In this document: piece by piece, positions 22,004 to 29,884 of the stretch | How positions within the stretch are numbered: the first letter of the stretch is position 1 | Layout of the letters: each line of letters opens with the position of its first letter | Source: a virus | Reading direction: 5' to 3' (one strand) | Virus record (IMG/VR): IMGVR_UViG_3300035698_035425 | Span: 1 to 29,884 of that record | DNA length: 29,884 nucleotides | Position numbers and translations under genes: made by a program | The notes under the pieces: generated by a model | The model's database searches: none | What the model saw: only the letters and a program-made list of their open reading frames with translations | Told to the model about the DNA's origin: nothing

Positions 22004-23883
22004 GTGTAGCTCAAAGCATAGCAGAAGGTGGGCAGCTAGTCCTTGGTGATGGTCAAAGAATTTTTACTTCTTTTGGTAAAAATTATGGCTATCCCTACAA
22101 GGTGGTGATCCACTCTCTTCAAAAAGTAAGGGAAAAATACTGGAGATTTGATCTTGGTTATGCATTTGATGTCGAGAATGGGATGTCCGGTAGTGGTTTT
22201 AATCTTTCTAATTTTTATGATCCAACTAAAACCTTTTCTCAGTTCAAGCTTCAGATAAACCCCCAGGCCCTACAGCAGTCAGAGGATTTTTCTATTAATG
22301 TCACTCCATGTCAAACTGGGGTGGTTGTGGAGCATCAAGGTTTTGTGACAAAACAGCTGACAATTGCTGGGACCACAGGATTGAACCCTGTTCCGGGTGG
22401 GCGCAGTGGATATGCTGAAATGCTTCATCTTAGGAACTATTTTAGATCCTATGCGGAGCTGAAAAAAGACCCCACTAATAAAGATATGCGGTTAATCTTT
22501 CGTAATAAGAAAGATAATGAGCATTGGTATGTGGAGCCAGTTGGCCCAGGTGTAGTCACAAGAAGGAAAGCCGGGAAACCATTTTTATACGATTATTCGA
22601 TCCATCTTCTCATTGTTGGGAAGGCTTCTCCATATAAGAGGGTTTTTGGGGCGTTCAATGATGTTTTAGATTCTATTGATGAGTGGGAAGGCTACATTGA
22701 CGATGCGATTCAGAAAATACAAGATGCAGCGAGTTTAATCCGGTCTGTGTCTGATGTTGGTAAAAATATTTGGAATGATTTTACCTTAGTTGTGCTGCAG
22801 CCGATGGATAATGTTGTCAAAGTCTTGGAGTCGATGAAGTATGCGAAGTCGACATATTCTGCTTTGCCAAAGAAATTTTATGACGATCTTAAGTCCAGGG
22901 CGAAAGAGGTAAGGGATTCTAGCTATGATTTGGTCGGTAAGGGTTCCACAAGCTATAACAACCTAACTGGCAGGACAGCCATGCAGCCCCTAGACGTTCC
23001 ATCAGACAAATATTATACGATGGCTGAGGGTGCGAACAAACTTGTTATTGGCCTCGACAAGGTTCTTTCGTCGAATATGGCCTTTAGTGCGGAGACAGGT
23101 GTTGGTGGTTCTGTTGGTGCCTCATCTGACCTTGATACGGCCATCGAACTAAACAGCTCTGAGATTCAGATGGGAAGGTCTAACTCTTATCAATCGATAT
23201 CAAATTATTTTAATGGTGGTGTGAATTACATCCCACCGTCTTCGGTGCGGACAGCAGTTATTGAATATAATGACACACTTGAGAAGCTTGCGTTCAGAGA
23301 GATAGGGAATCCGGTTTTATGGTATCAGATTGTCCTTTTGAACAATCTTGACCCACCTTATTTTTCCGAGGCTCCTTTGCCTGGGAAAAGAACATTAAAA
23401 TATGGAGACACTATTCTCATCCCTGTTTATAGCAGTCAGGCGAAAAGACAGCAAACTACTAAGAATACGACTGAAAAGATCACTGAAGGTATGACGATTT
23501 ATGAGAGAAATCTCGGTGTTGACCTGCTATTGACGAACGATAATGATGTAGCGTGTGACACGTATGCGTCTGACTTGAGACTTGTCTCCGGGATGCCCAA
23601 TTTAGGGCAGGCAGTAAAAATCAATATTGGGCTTGAAAAAGGATCGTTACTTTATCACCCTGAAAAGGGTATAAATGCCCATGTCGGTGATAAAAATTCT
23701 GCGTCGGCGCAGGATATTTTGGAAAGCATAGAAGAATCTTTGTCTATAGATCCAAGAATTCAATCTGTTGAGGACATATCGGTGGTTAGAGATCAAAGCA
23801 TTTTAAGGCTGGACCTACATGTTACCCCAGCAAAGCTTGACCAGCCTATCCCATTACAGGTTGAACTTGAGGGGGGCACATAA
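22000..23883 (+). CDS. Baseplate wedge protein: gp53/LysM-like plus gp25-like fusion
   Basis: A 627-residue protein with three parts. Residues 1-240 form a beta domain with conserved-looking segments (FSQFKLQINPQALQQSEDFS, GRSGYAEMLHLRNYFRSY, KPFLYDYSIHLLIVGKAS), resembling phage proteins that carry a LysM domain and bind the hub. A helical linker follows at 240-400. Residues about 410-472 match a LysM/gp53-type domain (VIEYNDTLEKLAFREIG, VLWYQIVLLNNLD, LKYGDTILIPVYS). Residues about 490-627 look like gp25 (GVDLLLTNDNDVACDTY, a helix SAQDILESIEESLSIDPRIQ close to the conserved EPRI loop, and SILRLDLHVTP). In T4, gp53 and gp25 are separate wedge subunits; here they appear as one chain. The last base overlaps the next gene. 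Confidence 0.7.
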   Translation: MSVAQSIAEGGQLVLGDGQRIFTSFGKNYGYPYKVVIHSLQKVREKYWRFDLGYAFDVENGMSGSGFNLSNFYDPTKTFSQFKLQINPQALQQSEDFSINVTPCQTGVVVEHQGFVTKQLTIAGTTGLNPVPGGRSGYAEMLHLRNYFRSYAELKKDPTNKDMRLIFRNKKDNEHWYVEPVGPGVVTRRKAGKPFLYDYSIHLLIVGKASPYKRVFGAFNDVLDSIDEWEGYIDDAIQKIQDAASLIRSVSDVGKNIWNDFTLVVLQPMDNVVKVLESMKYAKSTYSALPKKFYDDLKSRAKEVRDSSYDLVGKGSTSYNNLTGRTAMQPLDVPSDKYYTMAEGANKLVIGLDKVLSSNMAFSAETGVGGSVGASSDLDTAIELNSSEIQMGRSNSYQSISNYFNGGVNYIPPSSVRTAVIEYNDTLEKLAFREIGNPVLWYQIVLLNNLDPPYFSEAPLPGKRTLKYGDTILIPVYSSQAKRQQTTKNTTEKITEGMTIYERNLGVDLLLTNDNDVACDTYASDLRLVSGMPNLGQAVKINIGLEKGSLLYHPEKGINAHVGDKNSASAQDILESIEESLSIDPRIQSVEDISVVRDQSILRLDLHVTPAKLDQPIPLQVELEGGT

Positions 23884-26800
23884 TGGCTATATTTACTCTT
23901 AAATCGTTTGCACAGATTGTTACCGATATGGTTTCTACTGTGACGGCGAATTCACCGATTACCGATATCAATGCGGGATCAGTGATATTAACACTTCTTG
24001 AGGCTTCGGCATCTGAAGACGCGAACTCTTATATCCAGATGTTGAATATTATTAGAGCATATAGTCTCGATACCACTTCAGGGACAGAGCTTGATGATAG
24101 GGCGTATGAGTATGGACTTATTCGTTATCAGCCCAAAATTGCTTCAGGTTCTGTAGATTTTTATGACACTGCTTTTACAAGAGTACAAACGACCATTTAT
24201 GCTGGGTTGCCTGGACCGAGTGCAGGAAATACTGCAATAAATATTTATGACTCAACTGATCTTCCTGCTTTAGGAGACATCGTTAATGTTGGCCGTGGTA
24301 CCATTAATGCGGAAGTTGTCCCATATGGCACTATTACAAATATGGGCGCTTATTATCGTTTGAACCTTACTGCTCCGTTAACAAAAGACCATGGTGTGAA
24401 TGAGACTGTGATCTTATCACAGGGCGGGATCCGTGTAATTCCGGCGGGCACGACGGTATACGTTCCAGAGTCTGATCTTTCCAATCAAATCAATTTTGTT
24501 CTTCAATCTGATGCCGTAATACTTGATGGTGAAACTCAGGTCACAGATAATATTGCTGTGTGTGCTGAAGCGGGATCAATCGGTAATGTAAAGACGGGCG
24601 CGATAAGGTATTTTGGATCTCTTCCGTTCCCAACTGCCGTCGTGAATAACCCCATGTCTTTCACCAATGGCGGCGACTTAGAGAGTGACGCTGAATTAAG
24701 GGATAGGATCAGGGATACTGTTCAGAGTTTGTCCAGAGGAACTGTTTTGGCTATTCTTACGGCAATGAACCAGATTAGTTCTGCTGTGCAGAACAATAGG
24801 GTTGTCTCCACATCTTTTGTTGAAGCAACAGCTTTAAATGAGCTTAACTTCTTATATATAGATGATGGTTTGGGGCTCGAACCGTGGTTTGATAATGTCC
24901 CGACAGAGATGCTGATGGAATACGCTCTTGGTGGGGAGAAATTCCTTCAGATAAGCAACGACCAAACGCCCGTCACAAAGGCCTCTATGGTTACAGCTGC
25001 CGGAGAGCCATACGGCCTTTCTGGTGGAGAAACATTAACGGTAAAGGTCCAAACTCAGTCTCAATCGATGGCTTTTGATGCAGCTAAGATTTCCATCCCA
25101 GGGATGGCTACTGCAGAAGAAGTTGTGAGATGCATTAATGATGATCCTAATGTTGGCGCGATTGTCGAAGCCAGGACAACTGAGAATAGAACCAAGGTTG
25201 TTATTGAGCCTGTGGTGAATTCAGCTGAGAGGATTGAGGTTATTTCCGGTACTTCGTTGCCCGCACTTCAGTTTACGGCTGGCGTTGAATTCAGGACATT
25301 AAACCTTTATAAAAATGATGTTATTCTGAACAAAGACGGTGAAAACGCATTTCTTCAGAACATCGGCCCTGAACCAGCTGCTGGTGGATACGTTGGTTTA
25401 GCCGGAACTGATTTTAACATCCAAGTTGATGGTGCTGCGACTATTCAGAATGTTGCCCTTACCACAGAAACTACGGCAGATGATGTTGCTAATTCGATAA
25501 ATGCTCAGATTTCCGGTGCTAGTGCTGTTGTGATTCAGGATGTCCCCACCATTGGGGGCGACACTGGACGGCGTATATTGATTACCTCGACCAACCCAGA
25601 GCCCGGTGACTCGGCTTTATTGGTTACGGCAGGTGCTCCAGATGCCAACGCTATTCTCCAATTCCCGGTAACGGTAAGCACTGGGGCGGCCAGAGATTAT
25701 ATTTTTAATAGGTATAACGGACAAATTGAGTTTGTGGTGCCGTTGACTGCAGGTGATGAAATTTTAGCTGGGACACCAAACACAAGGGCTTATCTGGAAT
25801 CTACTTCTGCGAGTCCGAATATCGTTACTGGTGGCCAAGAGCTTATTTTCCAGGTGGATGATATAGTCGATAGTGCCGTGACAACTCAAGTTGGTGCATC
25901 TGATTTTATAGACATAAATTTGATCCCACCTATTGGTGTGTTTGATGTTGATGATCACTTTATTCGCAGATGGGTGCGTTTTAAGAGCACCACCACAACT
26001 GTGGCCTTACAGGGAGTACGTAGAGAAATATCTGTATATGACGGTACTATAGGACAGTTTACAGTCGCTGTGGCTTTCCCTGCTGTCCCTGCTGTTGGTG
26101 ACGTTTATGAGATCGTCCAGGTCCTAACCATTCCTGGCGGTGTTCCGGTCGCTTACACGCCAACTAGCGCACAAGATGTTTTGGCTCCTTTGGTTGAAGG
26201 TGTTAGCTTTTATGGAAAAACGAAGAACCTCAACACGTATATGAGGATTCAGACGAATACCTTTGGAAGTGACGGTAAAATTAGGATCCATTCGGCTTCA
26301 ACTGCCGTGAACTTTACGTTCCCGACAGATGTGACGAAGTCTTCGGGCGAGTCGAATACTGGATATGTTGAGAGTGCGAATGAATCTCCGTTCACCTTTG
26401 GGGTTGGGCAATCGATTACTTTTGTGGCTGATAAAGATGTCTCGGATAAAACGGTTAGTATGACCATGCAGGTTCCTGGGACTGTGACCACACAGGTGAG
26501 CAATGTCGCTTTCAACGCGAGTGCTTTGACAGTGGGATACGTCACGGACGATTTTTTCACAGACATGGTCTGTCGGTTTAGGGATACAACACCAACGGTT
26601 GCTCTGAGATCTGAAGAGAGAACCATAGATACGTATGACCATCTTACTGGCCAAGTGCATGTGACTCTTGCGTATTCTGCGATTCCAGCTGTGAATGATT
26701 TGTTTGATATCGTGCCCAGAACTGCGGTGAACGTCAGGGATCTATTTGAAAACCCGGCATTTACGAATCTTTCTACATATTGCAAAACAGATCTTTCCAG

Positions 26801-27575
26801 TGACGGAACAAAAATACAGATTAGCACCTTGACGGCTGGAGGAGATGGGGCCGTGCAGTGCGCGGGCGGCACAGCGAATAGTTTTGCATACCTGCTTCCA
26901 ACTGACGCCACAGTATTAGGGCAGTTTGAGATGGATTCTGATTCTGGGTTGAGCATCGGTATGAGGATAAAGATCTTTAAGACAGGCGGCCCTGCTCCTG
27001 ATACCTATGATTTGCTTATTTCCGATATAGTAGCGAACCCGTTGCCGCATCCGTATCTTATCACGGTTACGACTTTGGCTGGGGCTTTGATCGATCTCAG
27101 TGAATTTACTTCTGCCAGGACTTCTTATATAACTGAATTTAATCAGTTTGATTTCTCTCTTATCATTGGAGAGGGACGAGATGCGTATAAATATTATATT
27201 GGGCTGGTTCAAGAAGCTCAGTGGAAATTAGATGGTAAGGATACTGACACCCAGAATTATCCCGGTGTTAAGGCTGCGGGCGTAATGATTGAAGTTAAGG
27301 CCCCTGTGATTGAATATATTAGCCATGTGAATGTGGATATAACCTCAAAAGAAGGTTACAATGTTATTAGCTTAAAGAATAATGTTATTTCTGCGATAAG
27401 TTCTTACATCAACACTCTTGGTGTCGGTGAGGATGTCATTTTAAGTGAGATCATCAATAGAGTCATGGATGTTGGTGGAATTCTTGATGCGGTTATCGTG
27501 TATCCACTATCGAATGTTATTATAGCTGCCAATGAGAAGGCCAAGATACTCGAAAGCAGCATATTGGTGGGATAA
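23883..27575 (+). CDS. Baseplate J-like protein (gp6/gpJ), giant with internal repeats
   Basis: A 1230-residue protein. Residues 1-80 (ITDINAGSVILTLLEASASE and TTSGTELDDRAYEYGLIRY) and about 180-330 are the classical Baseplate_J core, including RVIPAGTTVYVPES and GGDLESDAELRDRIRDTVQS (about 263-282). The C-terminus (about 1120-1230, with HVNVDITSKEGYNV, GEDVILSEIINRVMDVGG) is the matching end of the family. In between are about 750 extra residues: two flagellin-hook-like modules (about 380-465 and 502-596), then two copies of a 190-residue module (637-826 and 827-1013). In T4 the equivalent gp6 (660 residues) forms the iris of the baseplate; the extra modules probably radiate outward. Start overlaps the previous stop by one base. 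Confidence 0.85.
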   Translation: MAIFTLKSFAQIVTDMVSTVTANSPITDINAGSVILTLLEASASEDANSYIQMLNIIRAYSLDTTSGTELDDRAYEYGLIRYQPKIASGSVDFYDTAFTRVQTTIYAGLPGPSAGNTAINIYDSTDLPALGDIVNVGRGTINAEVVPYGTITNMGAYYRLNLTAPLTKDHGVNETVILSQGGIRVIPAGTTVYVPESDLSNQINFVLQSDAVILDGETQVTDNIAVCAEAGSIGNVKTGAIRYFGSLPFPTAVVNNPMSFTNGGDLESDAELRDRIRDTVQSLSRGTVLAILTAMNQISSAVQNNRVVSTSFVEATALNELNFLYIDDGLGLEPWFDNVPTEMLMEYALGGEKFLQISNDQTPVTKASMVTAAGEPYGLSGGETLTVKVQTQSQSMAFDAAKISIPGMATAEEVVRCINDDPNVGAIVEARTTENRTKVVIEPVVNSAERIEVISGTSLPALQFTAGVEFRTLNLYKNDVILNKDGENAFLQNIGPEPAAGGYVGLAGTDFNIQVDGAATIQNVALTTETTADDVANSINAQISGASAVVIQDVPTIGGDTGRRILITSTNPEPGDSALLVTAGAPDANAILQFPVTVSTGAARDYIFNRYNGQIEFVVPLTAGDEILAGTPNTRAYLESTSASPNIVTGGQELIFQVDDIVDSAVTTQVGASDFIDINLIPPIGVFDVDDHFIRRWVRFKSTTTTVALQGVRREISVYDGTIGQFTVAVAFPAVPAVGDVYEIVQVLTIPGGVPVAYTPTSAQDVLAPLVEGVSFYGKTKNLNTYMRIQTNTFGSDGKIRIHSASTAVNFTFPTDVTKSSGESNTGYVESANESPFTFGVGQSITFVADKDVSDKTVSMTMQVPGTVTTQVSNVAFNASALTVGYVTDDFFTDMVCRFRDTTPTVALRSEERTIDTYDHLTGQVHVTLAYSAIPAVNDLFDIVPRTAVNVRDLFENPAFTNLSTYCKTDLSSDGTKIQISTLTAGGDGAVQCAGGTANSFAYLLPTDATVLGQFEMDSDSGLSIGMRIKIFKTGGPAPDTYDLLISDIVANPLPHPYLITVTTLAGALIDLSEFTSARTSYITEFNQFDFSLIIGEGRDAYKYYIGLVQEAQWKLDGKDTDTQNYPGVKAAGVMIEVKAPVIEYISHVNVDITSKEGYNVISLKNNVISAISSYINTLGVGEDVILSEIINRVMDVGGILDAVIVYPLSNVIIAANEKAKILESSILVG
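25791..26360 (+). repeat. First copy of ~190-residue tandem module in the J-like protein
   Basis: Residues about 637-826. It begins AYLESTSASP, runs through QELIFQVDDIVDS, then VRFKSTTTTVALQGVRREIS and FPAVPAVGDVYEIV. After a loop come SFYGKTKNLNTYMRI, SDGKIRIHSAS and FPTDVTKSSG. The second copy begins directly at 26361. Similarity is visible only at protein level, so the duplication is old. Confidence 0.7.
26361..26924 (+). repeat. Second copy of ~190-residue tandem module in the J-like protein
   Basis: Residues about 827-1014. It begins GYVESANESP, runs through QSITFVADKDVSD, then CRFRDTTPTVALRSEERTID and YSAIPAVNDLFDIV. After a loop come LSTYCKTDLSS, SDGTKIQISTLT, GGTANSFAYL and PTDATVLGQ. 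Element order is identical to the first copy. Confidence 0.7.
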
Positions 27576-27578
27576 AAT

Positions 27579-29141
27579 ATGGATAGAATAGAACGATTGT
27601 ATCAATTTATGCCGAGCATGTATAGGCCAGGGCACAACGCCATGCTTACGGCGATCCTGGGTGCCTTTGCGGTTGGTGATGAAGGTGTGTCTTCCCAGCT
27701 TTATAACGCTAAAGACCAGATCTTTGTAAAAAGAGCTTCTGGAACATTTTTGGATTATTTAGCTGCTAATTATAAAGTTACGAGACCATCAGAGATTCCA
27801 TTTGTTGACGACCTGTTCCGCCAACTTATTCCTGTTTTAACATGGTGGCCGAAACAGGTTAAGCCCTCTATCTATAAGGCTCTCGAATTATTTTGGCCTT
27901 ATGACTATTCTCATTCAACTTCTGTCTCGGTAAACGCTGGAACGTATAATTTTGTTGGTGGCGAAACATTGGAATTGATGGTGGATAGAAAGCACCCCCT
28001 TGCTGTCGTTTTTACTGCCGATAGCATTACCGCTGGAGCTGCTACCGCCCAAGAAATTTGCACCAGAATTAATGCATGGTTTCCAGAATATGTTTATGCT
28101 CACCCAAGTGCCGATCAGAATACTGGGCTTGTTACTGTCAAGATTAGTACCCTGACCTTTGGTGTTGCCGGATCCGTTCAGATCACTGGCGGCACGGCAA
28201 ATGGTACTCTTACGACAGGAGCCGTTGTTGGTGCCGATCCGATGGACTTGGCTGTTTTGGAACAAGCGGTTAGCCTAGCGAGCGCCAAGGTTACGTATGC
28301 TGGCACTGGTGTGTTGTCTCTTACTGATGTAACAGGCACCTTTGATCTTGTGAATGTTGTGACAGGGACAAATCCTGATGGAACGACATTTACTTTCACC
28401 CCGACCGCCACGAACCCAGGGCTTGGATTCAGCTCTTATTTGTTCCAATACCCAAGAATCTCAATACACGAGGAGTTCCCGACCGAATTGGTCGTGAGGA
28501 TCCCAAAGAAGTTTATCTTGAACTGGGATACCAGATATTGGTCTCACAGATTTCATCCAGGTAATCCTCCTTGGGATGTTGATATTCTCAACGGCAGAAA
28601 CCCAATCACTGGTGTTTTCGAGCCGAATGAAAATCCTCCTTCTGGCACAAATTCTGGCCCGTATTGGCCTGGTCATTTCTTTTTCGATTGGGCAGTTGGG
28701 GGAACCGGGAGCATAACTCTTAGAAATTTGAAAACAACTTTAGTTACACCCATGGCTACAGACGGTAATACGGTTATCGAACTCGCAACCGATGTGTCTC
28801 AGTTCCCTGTGAACGGATACGTAGTGTTTGATTTCGGGAATACCCGCCAGGAGATTTGTAGATACGTGAGTAGGCCAGATAATCTTCATCTTATGCTGGA
28901 CCCACTGTACAAGCAGTCAACTCCTGATGCATTGGGTTTTTACCACCAGTTTAACCATGTGCACCCGCCTACAGAGAATGTGAATTTATGTGAAGTATCA
29001 CCTGTAAAGCCAAGAGTAACTGGTGAAGATTACCCAATATTCTTTATCGACACTGAAATTGCTTATGACATCGTCAGCGTTTTCGTCCTTCTGTTGAAGG
29101 CTGCTGGAGTGGTTGTAAGATGGATATTAGATGACGAATAA
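27579..29141 (+). CDS. Baseplate protein, gpI/tail protein I-like
   Basis: A 520-residue protein following the J-like gene, the classical J-I order. The N-terminal 75 residues show the tail protein I pattern (RLYQFMPSMYRPG, KDQIFVKRASGTFLDYLAAN, YKVTRPSEIPFVDDLFR). Residues about 116-211 are a flagellin-hook-like module similar to those in the J-like protein (GGETLELMVDRKHPL, ATAQEICTRINAW, GSVQITGGTANG). Residues about 290-400 include the strand HEEFPTELVVRIPKKFILNW and a Trp/Pro/Asn-rich loop (NPPWDVDILNG). The C-terminus is a beta domain ending with a hydrophobic segment (YDIVSVFVLLLKAAGVVVRW). It would link wedge and fibres. The inserted modules make it over twice the length of P2 gpI (about 176 residues). 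Confidence 0.7.
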   Translation: MDRIERLYQFMPSMYRPGHNAMLTAILGAFAVGDEGVSSQLYNAKDQIFVKRASGTFLDYLAANYKVTRPSEIPFVDDLFRQLIPVLTWWPKQVKPSIYKALELFWPYDYSHSTSVSVNAGTYNFVGGETLELMVDRKHPLAVVFTADSITAGAATAQEICTRINAWFPEYVYAHPSADQNTGLVTVKISTLTFGVAGSVQITGGTANGTLTTGAVVGADPMDLAVLEQAVSLASAKVTYAGTGVLSLTDVTGTFDLVNVVTGTNPDGTTFTFTPTATNPGLGFSSYLFQYPRISIHEEFPTELVVRIPKKFILNWDTRYWSHRFHPGNPPWDVDILNGRNPITGVFEPNENPPSGTNSGPYWPGHFFFDWAVGGTGSITLRNLKTTLVTPMATDGNTVIELATDVSQFPVNGYVVFDFGNTRQEICRYVSRPDNLHLMLDPLYKQSTPDALGFYHQFNHVHPPTENVNLCEVSPVKPRVTGEDYPIFFIDTEIAYDIVSVFVLLLKAAGVVVRWILDDE

Positions 29142-29212
29142 TGTTGGAAAAAGGTGTAAACAATGGTTTCAAATTATGTTAAAAGATATATGATGATTAA
29201 GAGGGAGAGTAT

Positions 29213-29884
29213 ATGGCACATCAAATAAAACTGAAAATGTGGGCGCAGGAAAGATACGATCTTCCTGACTTTAATTCGATACAAACGTACATATCTCAGG
29301 ATTTCGAGCGTTTGCATCGTGGCCTTATCACTGGTGATGAGACATATATCGCCAAGGGTTTTGCTGTAGCTCATGCATCTCCTAGTTTAGATTTTAATAT
29401 TATTGTAGATGGCTCCGTGATTTTTCAAGGTGCTAATGATGGTGCGATGTATATTGGCGAATCAGGCGCGACTGCTATTCCTTGTTCAGCTGTAAGTAAT
29501 ACGACCACCTATTTTTGGCTTGAAATGACAAATCAGGACACGACTTTAGCCGCGAGAACATTCTGGGATCCAGCTATGTATGATGGTCTTGGTGGTGAGT
29601 TCGAGCAGGATGTCCTCACTAGAAATGAGCTTATTTTAGAGATGAACAGCAGCACCATGGGTTTCCCTGTTGGTGCCAACATCATCCCTATTTGCACTAC
29701 TTTGGCGAACGCATTACCCCCTCCTGCCGCAGACATCACATCTTTTACGGATTGCAGATCAATGCTTTGGCGTTTGGGTAGTGGTGGATCAGTTCCCGAT
29801 GTAGACTATGTCTATCCGTGGGCTGCAGGCCGCACAGAGCCAGGAGTTAGTGGTGCAGCTGCGATATTCGCCAGTGGTGATAAG
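29213..29884 (+). CDS. Tail fibre or baseplate collar protein, 5' part (truncated by window end)
   Basis: An open frame of 224 codons without a stop, running off the window. ATG 29213 is preceded by gggagag at 29203-29209. Residues about 15-60 contain DLPDFNSIQTYISQDFERL, then GLITGDETYIAKGFAVAHAS and a beta strand LDFNIIVDGSVIFQG. This resembles the conserved head of phage tail-fibre-type or collar proteins, in which a helix is followed by 'KGF/VDG' strands. Residues about 110-200 are beta-rich and end with YVYPWAAGRTEPG. The family is not certain, and the full length and C-terminal receptor-binding part are not visible. Confidence 0.6.
   Translation, partial: MAHQIKLKMWAQERYDLPDFNSIQTYISQDFERLHRGLITGDETYIAKGFAVAHASPSLDFNIIVDGSVIFQGANDGAMYIGESGATAIPCSAVSNTTTYFWLEMTNQDTTLAARTFWDPAMYDGLGGEFEQDVLTRNELILEMNSSTMGFPVGANIIPICTTLANALPPPAADITSFTDCRSMLWRLGSGGSVPDVDYVYPWAAGRTEPGVSGAAAIFASGDK

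Noticed and set aside
26249-26956. A 235-codon minus-strand frame inside the J-like gene
   Set aside because: It lies wholly within a gene with clear family features and repeats on the plus strand. No independent support.
29163-29228. A 21-codon frame starting at ATG 29163 ahead of the last gene
   Set aside because: Although a weak ggtg lies upstream, the frame is very short, overlaps the better start at 29213, and has no recognisable features.

Overview
The window is a stretch of late structural genes from a contractile-tailed bacteriophage (Caudoviricetes, myovirus morphology). Every credible gene is on the + strand. They are tightly packed, often with ATGA or TAATG stop/start overlaps, and no gene-free stretch exceeds about 100 bases. 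The proteins have phage-virion character and standard-code translation works throughout. There are no integrase, repressor, tRNA or rRNA genes, so a lytic phage and a prophage cannot be told apart here. The host cannot be named from this sequence. Large virion proteins carrying inserted Ig/flagellin-like modules suggest a rather large phage, but genome size is an inference.

Layout: (1) 1-2773, head core: a small membrane protein, a Lys/Glu-rich putative scaffold, and the major capsid protein with a fibronectin/Ig-like insertion, closed by a strong GC-rich hairpin terminator. (2) 2774-9572, head accessory and connector block: a DUF5659-like protein, a parallel beta-helix protein, a small beta protein, a gp6-like head-tail connector, a DUF5661 protein with polyvalent-protein motifs, an M15 peptidoglycan peptidase, a Gly-rich protein, two proteins with cysteine clusters, and an HK97-gp10-like tail completion protein. 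(3) 9616-14741: a putative tail terminator, a PEVK-repeat protein, tail sheath, tail tube (followed by a second hairpin), and two overlapping tail-assembly-chaperone-like ORFs. (4) 14731-19591: a short tape measure, a free-standing M23 peptidase, the baseplate hub and the OB-fold/beta-helix spike. (5) 19600-20517: an apparently intact mannose-1-phosphate guanylyltransferase core, embedded between the spike and the wedge genes. (6) 20501-29884: a baseplate-associated protein, a gp53/LysM plus gp25 fusion, a very large Baseplate_J protein with a tandem 190-residue repeat, a gpI-like protein, and the 5' part of a fibre/baseplate protein that runs off the window.

Together these genes build a head, join it to a contractile tail, and assemble a baseplate with a piercing spike and two cell-wall hydrolases. 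The most unusual elements are the sugar-nucleotide enzyme translationally threaded into the tail operon, the polyvalent-type motifs in a head-module protein, and the modular repeats in the baseplate proteins. All function calls come from reading motifs by eye and gene order. No database search was run.
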